Shown here: piece after piece, positions 38,619 to 48,225 of the stretch
Numbering within the stretch: the stretch's first letter is position 1
Layout: each line of letters begins with the position of its first letter
From: Chryseomicrobium sp. FSL W7-1435
GTDB lineage: Bacteria > Bacillota > Bacilli > Bacillales_A > Planococcaceae
Direction of reading: 5' to 3'
DNA: 64,000 bases
NCBI RefSeq assembly: GCF_038595005.1
Contig: NZ_CP151997.1
Coordinates: 1,364,001 to 1,428,000 of the forward strand
Made by a program: the position numbers and the translations under genes
Notes under the pieces: model-generated
Seen by the model: the letters and a program-made list of their open reading frames with translations, nothing else
Databases searched by the model: none
What the model was told of the DNA's origin: nothing

Positions 38619-39836
38619 ATGCAACAGAAATTTTTACCGGTGATTATCGGTACCGATATGAATGCCTATAATATGGCGATCTCTTTTCATGAAGAATACG
38701 GCGTACATTCCGTTCTTGTAGGAAAAGAGGAAATGTCCTTTACAAGTCTCAGCTCTATTCCATTAGCGATTGAATACGATAAAAATCTTTGGAATAAAGA
38801 AGCCTTCGTATCCATCTTAGAAAAAGTAGCTATAAAATATGAGCAACAAGATGTGAAACTTCTACTCATTGGTACCAATGATTTTTATGTTCGGTTAATC
38901 ATTGAACACCAAGAGGAGTTGCGCCAGTGGTATGTATTCAATTACATGTCAGAGGAATTGATGAACAACCTATTGGTCAAAAAGAACTTTTATCGACTTT
39001 GCGATGAACATGGTTTAGATACACCAGAAACCTATTTTTACAGCTGCAAGGAACAAGGAATCTTTGATAAAGAAGTTCAGTTCCCGCTAATCATCAAACC
39101 TAGTAACGGAGTCGAGTATTATAAGAACAAGTTCCCTGGTCAACAAAAGGTCTATCGAGTCGAATCTAAACAGGAATTGCAGAAGGTTCTTGATCAAGTC
39201 AATGCCTCAGGCTATCAAGAAGATATGATTCTTCAAGACTTTATTCCAGGTGATGACACCTTTATGTGGGATTCTGTCTTTTATATGAATTCTAAAGGCA
39301 AAGCAGAATTAGGCACACTCGCACAGGTCGTCTTACAAGAACATACGGTTACTGCGATAGGGAACTATACTGCACTTGTAACGCGCTATGATGAAGAATT
39401 ACTAAAAAAACTACAACACTTTTTAGAAGCGGTTGGCTATCAAGGTTTTGCTAACTTCGATTTGAAATATGATGCGCGTGATGGGAAATACAAAGTGTTT
39501 GAGGTCAATATTCGTCAAGGTCGTTCAAGCTATTACACAACCGCCTGCGGACACAATATGGCAAAGTACTTTGTAGACGATGTGATTTTAGGGCAAGAAA
39601 AGAATCTGACATATTTGAATACGGAGTATTTGTTTACTGTCGTTCCTAAAATCGTTCTGAAGCAATTTGTGGACAATCATGCCATCAATGAAGAATGCCG
39701 AAAATTGATTCGTCAGGGCAAGTGGGGCAACCCGATGTTCTACAAAGGCGACACGAATGTAAAACGAAAATTCTATTTAATTGCCCGCCAGTTTAATTAT
39801 TACCGTAAATATAAAAATAATCAGTGGGAATCTTAA
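38619..39836 (+). CDS. ATP-grasp ligase resembling D-aspartate ligase (peptidoglycan bridge)
   Basis: A 405-residue ATP-grasp enzyme. FLPVIIGTDMNAYNMA at the N-terminus, MILQDFIPGDD and the metal-binding FEVNIRQGRSSYY block recall, from memory, the Enterococcus faecium D-aspartate ligase (Asl). That enzyme adds D-Asp to the lysine of peptidoglycan precursors. Planococcaceae often have A4-alpha walls with D-Glu or D-Asp in the bridge, so a wall-bridge ligase is a good fit; which D-amino acid it uses cannot be read. It follows phoR by 14 bases behind GGAGGAACAGC. Confidence 0.7.
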   Translation: MQQKFLPVIIGTDMNAYNMAISFHEEYGVHSVLVGKEEMSFTSLSSIPLAIEYDKNLWNKEAFVSILEKVAIKYEQQDVKLLLIGTNDFYVRLIIEHQEELRQWYVFNYMSEELMNNLLVKKNFYRLCDEHGLDTPETYFYSCKEQGIFDKEVQFPLIIKPSNGVEYYKNKFPGQQKVYRVESKQELQKVLDQVNASGYQEDMILQDFIPGDDTFMWDSVFYMNSKGKAELGTLAQVVLQEHTVTAIGNYTALVTRYDEELLKKLQHFLEAVGYQGFANFDLKYDARDGKYKVFEVNIRQGRSSYYTTACGHNMAKYFVDDVILGQEKNLTYLNTEYLFTVVPKIVLKQFVDNHAINEECRKLIRQGKWGNPMFYKGDTNVKRKFYLIARQFNYYRKYKNNQWES

Positions 39837-39905
39837 CAAGCGCTTCACACCAGCTTTACATAAAACGCTTAGTATAAAGGTAACCCCTTTTCCAAACTGG
39901 AAAAA

Positions 39906-39946
39906 GAGAGCCGAGTCAGCAAATTCGCTGGCTCGGTTTTCTTTTT
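39906..39946 (+). terminator. Terminator after the ATP-grasp gene
   Basis: GAGCCGAGTCAGC pairs with GCTGGCTCGGTTTTC-type sequence (stem CCGAGTCAGC/GCTGGCTCGG, one wobble), followed by TTTTCTTTTT. Confidence 0.75.
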
Positions 39947-40005
39947 GTGAAACTTTTTATTAAGTCCTCCGTATAAACAAGAGACAAACGAAAGGAGTCT
40001 ACATA

Positions 40006-40965
40006 ATGACCACAAAACGCTTACTTACGATTATCGGTGTCTCGATTGCAGGACTACTTGTTCTTATTGCAGTTGCCACATCATGGTATACAGTCGATGA
40101 ATCGGAACAAGCCATTGTCATCACATTTGGTGACGCAGGAGACCCGATCACAGAACCAGGATTAAAATTTAAAATGCCTTGGCCCATTCAAAAGGTAGAA
40201 AAACTATCGAAAGAGACATTCAGTCTTCAATTTGGCTACCAACAATCGGCCGATGGTGAGATTGTCTCCTATGATGACGAAACAAAAATGATCACGGGAG
40301 ATGACAACATTGTACTAGCAGACTTAGTAGTTCAATGGCGAATTACAAGCCCTCGTGACTATTTGTTCAACTCAGAAGACCCACGTGAGTTACTTCACTC
40401 TGCTACATCGGCTTCCATACGCTCTGTCATTGGTAGCTCTAGAATTGACGATGCGTTAACTTCCGGAAAAGCGGAGATTGAAGCAGCAACCCGAGACTTA
40501 CTTGCTGACCTTGTGACAAAGTACGATATTGGAATCACTGTATTATCTGTCAATCTTCAAGATGTAGAACTTCCAAATGAAGAGGTTCGTCAAGCATTCA
40601 CAGCCGTTCGTGATGCAGAAGAACAGAAAAATATTAAAGTGAACCAAGCCGGTCGATACGAGAACCAACGCTTTGGAGAAGCGAATGGTGAAAAAGATGC
40701 CATCATCTCGAATGCTACAGGTGAAAAAATTGCCCGTATTGAACAAGCACGTGGAGACGTCGCTCTTTTTAATGAATTGTATGCCGAATACGCACAAAAT
40801 GAACAAATCACACGTGATCGTTTAGTGTTAGAGACATTAGAAGCCGTCTTGCCTAATGCACAGCTTTACATCATGAATGACGACAGTGGGACGATGACCT
40901 ACTTACCACTTGCTGGACCTCGTGCAAGCGCTCCAGTCGTTTCAGAAGGGACTGACAACGAATGA
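40006..40965 (+). CDS. hflK: HflK, FtsH protease modulator
   Basis: A 319-residue SPFH/band-7 protein with one N-terminal membrane segment (about 7-27), then ESEQAIVITFGD and a helical tail rich in Glu, Ala and Arg. HflK and HflC form a large membrane complex around FtsH in proteobacteria. Here the pair lies between the ATP-grasp gene and polA, an accessory insertion relative to B. subtilis. AAAGGAG precedes the ATG; hflC overlaps by four bases. Confidence 0.85.
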   Translation: MTTKRLLTIIGVSIAGLLVLIAVATSWYTVDESEQAIVITFGDAGDPITEPGLKFKMPWPIQKVEKLSKETFSLQFGYQQSADGEIVSYDDETKMITGDDNIVLADLVVQWRITSPRDYLFNSEDPRELLHSATSASIRSVIGSSRIDDALTSGKAEIEAATRDLLADLVTKYDIGITVLSVNLQDVELPNEEVRQAFTAVRDAEEQKNIKVNQAGRYENQRFGEANGEKDAIISNATGEKIARIEQARGDVALFNELYAEYAQNEQITRDRLVLETLEAVLPNAQLYIMNDDSGTMTYLPLAGPRASAPVVSEGTDNE

Positions 40966-41942
40966 CCGAAAAAGATACGAAATTCGTCTCACTCGAAGAA
41001 CGATTTGCTTTAAATAAAAAGAAGAAAACAGCTAAGCCTGCTTCAGATTTTAAAGTTGATTGGAAGAAGCACGGCAAATTGGTCGGTGGGTTTCTGTTCA
41101 TCTTTATACTACTTGTCATCTTGCTCACGAATGTTTACGTAGTGCGCGAAGGCGAGTTCAAGATTGTGCGTCAATTTGGAGAAATCGTGAAAGTGGTCGA
41201 CGAACCTGGTTTAGGCGTAACAATACCCTTTATCCAAAGCACGACTACCGTTCCTAAATATTTGATGAACTATGAAATCTCAGAAGCTGAAATCAACACG
41301 CTCGACAAACGCCGAATCATTATTGATAACTACGCGGTTTGGAAGGTCAACAATCCACAGTTGATGATTGCCAATGCGGGGACATTGATTAACGCAGAGT
41401 CACGTATGGAAGAGTTCATCTACTCAGTTGTCCGAACGGAACTTGGACGTCTAGCTTACGCAGAAATTATAAATGATGAAGATACCTCACGAGGCAGCTT
41501 AGGTGAGCAAGTCACGGCACGTGTCAACGAATTGCTGACAGCTGATAATTATGGAATTGAAGTATTGGATGTTCGCATCAAACGTACTGATCTTCCGGTT
41601 GAGAACGAACAAGCCGTTTATCAAGACATGATTTCAGAACGTGAAAAAATTGCCCAGAAGTTCTTGTCTGAAGGGGACGCTGACAAACGTCGAATTGAAG
41701 CTGAGACAGACCGTCAAGTACGTGAGATTATTGCCAATGCTGAGCGGGAAGCCGCTGTTATTATTTCCGAAGGGGAAGCAGAAGCAGCACGTATCTATAA
41801 TGAGTCTTTCTCTAAAGATCCAGAATTCTATAACCTTTTCCGTACGTTAGAATCGTACAAAGCTACTATTGGTGAAGATACGGTGATTATCTTACCGTCA
41901 GACTCACCATACGCACAATTTCTTTCGGGGATCACACCGTAA
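40962..41942 (+). CDS. hflC: HflC, FtsH protease modulator
   Basis: A 326-residue SPFH protein with a cytoplasmic stretch of about 40 residues before one membrane segment (about 43-65). VREGEFKIVRQFGEIV and the DVRIKRTDLP region mark HflC, and a charged coiled tail leads to a hydrophobic end. It starts inside the stop of hflK. It should pair with HflK in a membrane assembly that shields or steers FtsH. Confidence 0.87.
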   Translation: MTEKDTKFVSLEERFALNKKKKTAKPASDFKVDWKKHGKLVGGFLFIFILLVILLTNVYVVREGEFKIVRQFGEIVKVVDEPGLGVTIPFIQSTTTVPKYLMNYEISEAEINTLDKRRIIIDNYAVWKVNNPQLMIANAGTLINAESRMEEFIYSVVRTELGRLAYAEIINDEDTSRGSLGEQVTARVNELLTADNYGIEVLDVRIKRTDLPVENEQAVYQDMISEREKIAQKFLSEGDADKRRIEAETDRQVREIIANAEREAAVIISEGEAEAARIYNESFSKDPEFYNLFRTLESYKATIGEDTVIILPSDSPYAQFLSGITP

Positions 41943-41945
41943 AGA

Positions 41946-41992
41946 CAACACCTTGCTTTCAGTCATGGTAAACTGAAGGCAAGGTTTTTCGT
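41946..41992 (+). terminator. hflC terminator
   Basis: ACCTTGCTTTCAGT near 41950 pairs with ACTGAAGGCAAGGT near 41973, followed by TTTTCG. Confidence 0.75.
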
Positions 41993-42013
41993 TTATTAAA
42001 AGGAGTGACAGTA

Positions 42014-44641
42014 GTGACTAATCAAAAAGTAGTACTTGTAGATGGCAATAGTTTAGCGTATCGTGCATTCTTTGCACTTCCTCTATTGACTAATGAACAA
42101 GGGATTCATACAAATGCAACATACGGTTTTACGATAATGCTTCAAAAGATAGTAGAAGAAGAAAAGCCGACCCACATGCTCATCGCTTGGGACGCTGGGA
42201 AAACGACTTTCAGGCATGCCACGTTTTCAGAATACAAAGGAGGACGTCAAAAAACGCCACCTGAACTTTCTGAGCAATTCGCCTATATTCGCAAATTGGT
42301 AGAGGCCTACAACATTCCACAATATGAACTTGATCAATACGAAGCCGATGATATTATCGGAACACTTTCCTTGCAAGCAGAACAAGCAGGGTACGAAACC
42401 ATTATCATCAGTGGAGACAAAGATTTAACGCAATTAGCTAGCGACAGCACAACTGTTCAAATCACACGCAAAGGTATTACAGACTTAGAACATTATACGC
42501 CTTCCCATATTCAAGAAAAGTACGGATTAACACCTCTTCAAATTATCGATATGAAAGGGTTAATGGGAGATGCATCTGATAATATTCCAGGTGTTCCGGG
42601 TGTTGGTGAAAAGACAGCTATTAAACTTTTAGCGGCGCATCAGTCTGTCGAAGGAGTTTATCAACATATTGACGAGATGAAAGCGTCTAAAATGAAAGAG
42701 AAATTAGTGGCAAATGAAGAACTTGCCTACATTAGTAAACAACTCGCCACAATTGAACGTGCAGCACCCGTCCAGATCACGTTAGACTCTCTAGCTTATT
42801 CTGGACCTGAGATGGAGGCAGTACATGCCATTTGGCAACAGCTGCAATTCAAAACGCTTCTTGAAAAGTCTTCCTTTGAGACCGAATCAAAAGAACTGGA
42901 AGCCATTAATTTTGAGGTTGTTTCAGAATGGACAGAGGCTCATTTTGAAGAGGATATGACACTTCACATCGAACTATTTTCTGAACACTACCATACTGCC
43001 GAAGTGTTAGCGGTCGTTTTATCTACCGACAAAAAGAGATACGTGATGCAGGGAGATTCTTCGTTTTCACAACCAGCTTTTAAACGTTATTTAGAAGATG
43101 TTACTAAAGAAAAGCGCTGTTACGATGTTAAAGCGTTTCAAGCTGTCTCTAAACGATTTGGCTGCGAGTTGAAAGGAGCTAGCTTTGATTTATTATTAGC
43201 GGCTTACATTTCAGATCCTTCCATTTCATCTTCCCAAGACCTTGCCTCACTTGCCAAGCACTTCGGTTATTCAGAAGTGGATGAAGACGAAGCAGTATAC
43301 GGGAAAGGTGCCAAAAAGAAAGCACCTGCGGAAGATGAGCTCTTTCACCATGCCATTCGCAAAGCCGATGCTGTGTGGAAATTGAAGAGTCCAGTAGAAG
43401 ACAAATTAAAGGAAAATAAACAGTACGATTTGTACCACGATCTAGAATTGCCGCTGGCTAGTGTTTTAGGAGAAATGGAATCGTTTGGCGTAAAAGTGGA
43501 CCGAAAAACACTAGAAGATATGGGAGTCGCTCTTCGTGGTCGCCTAGAACAAATTGAAATTCGTATTCACCAAATGGCCGGTCAAGAGTTCAATATTAAT
43601 TCACCTAAACAACTTGGCGTCATTTTATTTGAAAAGATTGGCTTAACACCTATCAAGAAGACAAAGACAGGATACTCCACAGCAGCCGATGTCTTAGAAA
43701 AATTGCAAGGTGAGCATGAAATCATCGCTGAGATTTTACTCTACCGACAATTAATGAAACTTCAGTCTACCTATATTGAGGGCCTACTTAAAGAAATTCA
43801 TGAAGATGGTAAAGTGCATACCCGCTACCAACAAGCGCTGACATCGACTGGGCGTCTAAGTTCAATAAATCCGAATTTGCAGAACATACCTATTCGAATC
43901 GAAGAAGGAAGAAAAATTCGTCAAGCGTTTGTGCCCTCTGAAAAAGACTGGGTTCTATTTGCGGCAGATTACTCTCAAATCGAACTACGTGTCATGGCGC
44001 ATATGTCTCAAGATGAAAAACTTGTTCGTGCATTCCAAGAAGACCGGGATATTCACACTCAAACGGCAATGGACGTTTTCAATGTAAAAGCGGAAGATGT
44101 CGATGCCAATATGCGTCGCGCAGCAAAGGCAGTAAACTTCGGTATCATTTATGGGATTAGTGATTATGGATTGTCTCAGAGTCTGACAATCACGCGTAAA
44201 GAAGCCGCCACATTTATTGATAATTATTTAACTAGCTTCCCAGGTGTCAAACAATTTATGGACGATGCCATTTCAGAAGCGAAAAAGCACGGGTTTGTTA
44301 CCACTCTTATGAATCGCCGTCGCTACTTACCAGAAATCACAAGTTCAAACTTCAACTTACGTGGTTTTGCAGAGCGTACAGCAATGAATACGCCAATTCA
44401 AGGTAGTGCAGCAGACATCATTAAAAAAGCGATGATTGATATGGATCGTGAACTTGAGTCACGAGGATTGCGCACAAAAATGTTACTTCAAGTGCATGAT
44501 GAATTGATTTTCGAGGTGCCTTTAGATGAATTAGAGCAAATTCAACAGTTAGTTCCTCAAGTGATGGAGCACGCTGTAGAACTATCCGTACCACTAAAAG
44601 TTGACTATGCGCATGGATCCACATGGTATGAAACAAAATAA
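42014..44641 (+). CDS. polA: DNA polymerase I
   Basis: An 875-residue PolA with three parts: a 5' nuclease (about 1-290; DGNSLAYRAFFA, SGDKDLTQL), a 3'-5' exonuclease-like domain (about 310-470) and the polymerase (about 470-875; ADYSQIELRVMAH, RRAAKAVNFGIIYG, LQVHDELIFE). The exonuclease-like domain has HIELF where active enzymes have D-x-E, so proofreading is probably absent, as in other Bacillus PolA. GTG 42014 is preferred, nine bases after AAAAGGAG. Confidence 0.96.
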   Translation: MTNQKVVLVDGNSLAYRAFFALPLLTNEQGIHTNATYGFTIMLQKIVEEEKPTHMLIAWDAGKTTFRHATFSEYKGGRQKTPPELSEQFAYIRKLVEAYNIPQYELDQYEADDIIGTLSLQAEQAGYETIIISGDKDLTQLASDSTTVQITRKGITDLEHYTPSHIQEKYGLTPLQIIDMKGLMGDASDNIPGVPGVGEKTAIKLLAAHQSVEGVYQHIDEMKASKMKEKLVANEELAYISKQLATIERAAPVQITLDSLAYSGPEMEAVHAIWQQLQFKTLLEKSSFETESKELEAINFEVVSEWTEAHFEEDMTLHIELFSEHYHTAEVLAVVLSTDKKRYVMQGDSSFSQPAFKRYLEDVTKEKRCYDVKAFQAVSKRFGCELKGASFDLLLAAYISDPSISSSQDLASLAKHFGYSEVDEDEAVYGKGAKKKAPAEDELFHHAIRKADAVWKLKSPVEDKLKENKQYDLYHDLELPLASVLGEMESFGVKVDRKTLEDMGVALRGRLEQIEIRIHQMAGQEFNINSPKQLGVILFEKIGLTPIKKTKTGYSTAADVLEKLQGEHEIIAEILLYRQLMKLQSTYIEGLLKEIHEDGKVHTRYQQALTSTGRLSSINPNLQNIPIRIEEGRKIRQAFVPSEKDWVLFAADYSQIELRVMAHMSQDEKLVRAFQEDRDIHTQTAMDVFNVKAEDVDANMRRAAKAVNFGIIYGISDYGLSQSLTITRKEAATFIDNYLTSFPGVKQFMDDAISEAKKHGFVTTLMNRRRYLPEITSSNFNLRGFAERTAMNTPIQGSAADIIKKAMIDMDRELESRGLRTKMLLQVHDELIFEVPLDELEQIQQLVPQVMEHAVELSVPLKVDYAHGSTWYETK

Positions 44642-44653
44642 GGAGGGATCACC

Positions 44654-45526
44654 ATGCCTGAACTACCAGAAGTCGAGGGCGTCGTCGAATCTCTTCGCCC
44701 CTTTGTAGTTGATCAAACTATTTTATCTGTTCAGATCTCGGAACAACTTTTGAAAAGTCATCAGCAGGGAAAACAAGCCATCATCAAAGGGGAGTCACCC
44801 GCTGATTTTGCTCAACAAGTGACCGGTTATCGCATCACAGCTTTAACTCGTCGTTCAAAATACATGTTTTTTGAGTTAATGGATGGCGAAGGTGCCGCAC
44901 TATTAGTCGGTCACCTTGGCATGACGGGGGCTTGGTTCCCCGTCCATGAACTTAGTGAGATTACAGAAACAAAGTTTCGCAACCATGTGCATGTCATTTT
45001 TCAATTGTCTGGCGGCTATTCACTGGTCTACTCAGACATCCGAAGATTTGGTGAGATGCGTTTATTAAATCAAGTTGAAGATCATCCGCCTCTAATGTTA
45101 ATGGCACCAGAGCCATTTTCTGAGGAAGGGTTGCCTCATTACTTAGCCATGGCTAAGCTTTCAAAATACAAGTCCAAACCAATCAAGGCATTTATTATGG
45201 ATGGACATGTTATTTCAGGCTGTGGCAATATCTATGCAACTGAGGCACTTTTCCGAATGAAAATTCATCCAAATCGACAGGTCAGTCGCATTTCAGAAAA
45301 AAGTAGAATAGAATTATATAAAGCAATAGTAGAAGTGTTGCAAGAGAGTATTAACCGTGGAGGCAGCAGCATATCCGATTACCGCAATGTCAACGGTGGA
45401 GCGGGAAGTATGCAACATTTTCTTAAAATGTATGGCAAGAAAGTTTGTCCAGTCTGTGAGACGCCAACAAAACAACTAGTGATTGGCGGCAGAACATCGA
45501 CGTATTGCCCGAACTGTCAGAAATAG
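44654..45526 (+). CDS. mutM: Formamidopyrimidine-DNA glycosylase (Fpg/MutM)
   Basis: The 290-residue base-excision enzyme begins MPELPEVEGVV with the catalytic proline and glutamate. It has the helix-two-turn-helix region GCGNIYATEALF and ends in a zinc finger (CPVC...CPNC). It removes 8-oxoguanine and cleaves the DNA strand. It follows polA by 12 bases and precedes coaE, the conserved repair operon order. Two residues (VVE for the more common VET) vary in the N-terminal signature. Confidence 0.95.
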   Translation: MPELPEVEGVVESLRPFVVDQTILSVQISEQLLKSHQQGKQAIIKGESPADFAQQVTGYRITALTRRSKYMFFELMDGEGAALLVGHLGMTGAWFPVHELSEITETKFRNHVHVIFQLSGGYSLVYSDIRRFGEMRLLNQVEDHPPLMLMAPEPFSEEGLPHYLAMAKLSKYKSKPIKAFIMDGHVISGCGNIYATEALFRMKIHPNRQVSRISEKSRIELYKAIVEVLQESINRGGSSISDYRNVNGGAGSMQHFLKMYGKKVCPVCETPTKQLVIGGRTSTYCPNCQK

Positions 45527-45535
45527 GAGGTCCCC

Positions 45536-46138
45536 ATGATAATAGGTTTAACGGGAAGTATCGCCACAGGAAAGAGCACAGTGGCGAAGCGCTTAAAAGA
45601 ACATGGACTGCCGATTGTAGATGCGGACGTCATTGCTCGAGATGTAGTAGAGCCAGGTACGACAACACTTCAAAAAATCAAAGAGGCATTTGGTGAACAA
45701 GCCATTCATTCAGACGGCACGATGAACCGTGAAGAAGTTGGAAAACAAATTTTTGGAGATGCTGCAAAGCGACAATTGCTGAACAGCATCATCCATCCTG
45801 CAATACGACAAGAAATGCTGCGCCAAAAAGACCTACATCTAGCACAAGGTAAAAAAATCGTGATTTTAGATATCCCACTATTATTTGAAAGTAAGCTGGA
45901 GCATTTTGTCGATCGAATTTTAGTCGTCGCTACCACTCCCGAGATTCAACTTCGCCGTCTAATCGCGAGGAATAACCTTTCCGAGGAAGAAGCTGTCTCC
46001 CGTATTGCCTCACAAATTTCTATTACAGACAAAGTAGAGTGGGCAGATGAAGTCATTTGGAACAATGACACTTTGGAACAATTACATGATGAAATCGATC
46101 GTCTCGTCACAAAATGGAGACGAGAGGAGTCAGAATAA
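45536..46138 (+). CDS. coaE: Dephospho-CoA kinase
   Basis: A 200-residue P-loop kinase with GLTGSIATGKST at the N-terminus, the DADVIARDVV substrate region and a LID around RLIARNNLSEEEA. It phosphorylates dephospho-CoA to CoA, the last step of CoA synthesis. AGGAGGTCCCC precedes the ATG. It is the third gene of the polA-mutM-coaE operon. Confidence 0.95.
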   Translation: MIIGLTGSIATGKSTVAKRLKEHGLPIVDADVIARDVVEPGTTTLQKIKEAFGEQAIHSDGTMNREEVGKQIFGDAAKRQLLNSIIHPAIRQEMLRQKDLHLAQGKKIVILDIPLLFESKLEHFVDRILVVATTPEIQLRRLIARNNLSEEEAVSRIASQISITDKVEWADEVIWNNDTLEQLHDEIDRLVTKWRREESE

Positions 46139-46185
46139 TAGAACTTTTTGTGAACATAGGGATTAGTGCACCACTACTACTCTAA

Positions 46186-46227
46186 TGTGCTATACTAATT
46201 GCATATTAAGTGAATTAGTATCACATA
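46186..46227 (+). promoter_or_regulatory. gapB promoter with CcpN-type boxes
   Basis: TGTGCTATACT (46186-46196) fits the CcpN consensus TRTGHYATAYW completely and contains the extended -10 TGCTATACT. A second copy on the opposite strand (46217-46227) has one mismatch. CcpN represses gapB on glycolytic carbon sources in B. subtilis, so the same control is expected here. Confidence 0.65.
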
Positions 46228-46249
46228 GTTAACAGGAGGAACGGTATAT

Positions 46250-47269
46250 ATGACAGCTTCTATTGCGATTAATGGTTTTGGACGAATTGGACGGATGGTA
46301 TTCCGCCAGGCAATTTTAAAGGATGACATTTCAATTGTGGCAATCAATGCTAGTTACCCAGTCGAAACACTCGCACATCTCATTCGTTACGATTCAGTTC
46401 ATGGAACATTCCAAGGGGAAGTCGAAACGGCTGAAAATGCGCTTATCGTAAATGGAAAGCGCATACAAATTGTGAGCGATCGCAATCCGGCTAACTTACC
46501 TTGGCATGATCTTGGCGTAGATATCGTAATCGAAGCAACAGGGAAGTTCAATGAACGTTCTGGAGCTGCACTTCACCTAGAAGCTGGCGCTAAGAAAGTC
46601 ATCTTAACGGCTCCTGGTAAGAATGAGGATATCACTGTTGTACTTGGAGTAAATGATGACAAGCTAGATTTAGAAAAGCATGATGTCATTTCCAATGCAA
46701 GCTGTACAACGAACTGTTTAGCTCCTGTAGCAAAAGTATTAAACGATGAATTCGGCATTGTAAATGGTTTAATGACAACGGTTCATGCCTATACAAATGA
46801 CCAAAATAACTTGGACAACCCGCACAAAGATCTTCGTCGTGCACGTGCATGTGCTCAGTCGATCATTCCTACTTCAACAGGTGCTGCAAAAGCATTGACA
46901 CTTGTTCTACCTGAATTACAAGGCAAAGTACACGGTTTGGCACTTCGCGTTCCAACTCCAAACGTTTCTCTTGTAGATTTAGTTGTAGACGTTGAACGTG
47001 ACGTAACGGTTGAAGAAGTAAACCTAGCTTTCGAAAAAGCTGCTGCCGGTTCAATGAATGGCATCTTAGCGATCACTCAAGACCCATTAGTTTCTGTTGA
47101 TTTCAACACGACAACTGCTTCTGCAACTGTCGATGGGTTAACGACTATGGTAATTGGTGAGCGTAAAGTGAAAGTTTTGGCTTGGTACGACAACGAGTGG
47201 GGCTATTCAGCTCGCGTGGTTGATCTAACACAAAAAGTTGCAAAATCTTTAGAAGCTATCACAGCATAA
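46250..47269 (+). CDS. gapB: NADP-dependent glyceraldehyde-3-phosphate dehydrogenase GapB
   Basis: A 339-residue GAPDH with INGFGRIGRMVFR, the catalytic cysteine in SNASCTTNCLAP and the downstream WYDNEWGYS. The INASYPVETLAHLIRYDSVHG-type region (shown in part) is characteristic of gluconeogenic GapB rather than GapA. It runs in the gluconeogenic direction. AGGAGGAACGG precedes the ATG, and CcpN-like boxes overlap the promoter. The gene lies between coaE and speD as in B. subtilis. Confidence 0.93.
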   Translation: MTASIAINGFGRIGRMVFRQAILKDDISIVAINASYPVETLAHLIRYDSVHGTFQGEVETAENALIVNGKRIQIVSDRNPANLPWHDLGVDIVIEATGKFNERSGAALHLEAGAKKVILTAPGKNEDITVVLGVNDDKLDLEKHDVISNASCTTNCLAPVAKVLNDEFGIVNGLMTTVHAYTNDQNNLDNPHKDLRRARACAQSIIPTSTGAAKALTLVLPELQGKVHGLALRVPTPNVSLVDLVVDVERDVTVEEVNLAFEKAAAGSMNGILAITQDPLVSVDFNTTTASATVDGLTTMVIGERKVKVLAWYDNEWGYSARVVDLTQKVAKSLEAITA

Positions 47270-47281
47270 GCTAATGAATCT

Positions 47282-47315
47282 TGAGTCCTTCTCATTTGAG
47301 AGGGGCTTTTTTCTT
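47282..47315 (+). terminator. gapB terminator
   Basis: AGTCCTTCTC pairs with GAGAGGGGCT (G-U pairs) around ATTT, followed by six T. Confidence 0.7.
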
Positions 47316-47330
47316 AGGGTTTAGATGGCG

Positions 47331-47460
47331 TTGAAATCCCTCCAATTAGAAAACCTTACTTCAAGAGAAGGTTACTAAATCAATTTAAGTAAGATCTGAA
47401 ATCCCTCTAGCTAGAACACCTTTCTCCCAGAGAAGTTAAATAAATTAATCTAAGTTAGAT
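47331..47460 (+). repeat. Two 65-bp tandem repeat units, element C
   Basis: TGAAATCCC starts units at 47332 and 47397 and the long hairpin at 47462, again exactly 65 bp apart. The units are more diverged than in copy B. Confidence 0.8.
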
Positions 47461-47640
47461 TTGAAATCCCTCCAGCCAGAACACCATTTCCTAGGGGAGT
47501 TTCTTCGAGCCTCCCCACGTCAGACGAAAGGAGAGCACTTTCGTCTGCGTTGCCGGGTCTCGGTAAAACTCAGTTGGCCAGGGAAATGGTAACCTGGCTT
47601 CCGGGATTTCAATTTGATTAAGGTAGTGGCATTGAATCCG

Positions 47641-47831
47641 TGATGAGCGAATTGTACGCTGTGATGAAGGATAAAACGATTCTGATGAGTGATTGATCCA
47701 TTTTGATGATCGATTAAATCATTGATGAGCGATTACTACCTGGTGATGAAGGGAAAAACAATTCTGATGAGTGATTAATCCATTCTGATGAGTGATTAAT
47801 CCATTCTGATGATCGATTAGATCAGTGATGA
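47641..47831 (+). repeat. TGATGA array, element C
   Basis: Ten TGATGA motifs occur in 191 bases, the same span as in copies A and B. AGCG (47646-47649) pairs with CGCT (47657-47660), and ATTCTGATGAGTGATTAATCC occurs as adjacent duplicates near 47761 and 47782. Confidence 0.85.
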
Positions 47832-48175
47832 CTGAGAAAATGATTTCGATGAACACTCCTCTGAGACTAAACCACTTTAAATGGTCAAGATCTTACTAGT
47901 AAGGGCTTTAAGTAATACAGAAGTTGCCTTATAAATCTATGTGCAGTAATCTCGCTGACCTATAAGGTGAATGTTCACAATCTAAATCAGGCCTTGCGTT
48001 AGCACAGCCTGCCACCTACTAAGTCAAGTTCGAATGAACTAGTTCTAATAAATATTCAACTAGAGGCAGAGCCGACTCACCATCATTGAAACTCACAACT
48101 TCCTGAAAAAAAGAACTTCAACCAGCTGGATGCAACTGGAGAAGCTTGTGTAAGCTCGAACTAAGAAGATTCGCG

Positions 48176-48225
48176 CCTGTGGCCCACTCTGAAAAGAGAG
48201 GGCCACAGGTCCTTTTCGTTCTTAA
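48176..48225 (+). terminator. Terminal hairpin of element C
   Basis: CCTGTGGCCCACTCT (48176-48190) pairs with AGAGAGGGCCACAGG (48195-48209), 14 of 15 bp, followed by TCCTTTTCGTTCTT. The sequence differs from copies A and B but the stem is kept. Confidence 0.6.
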
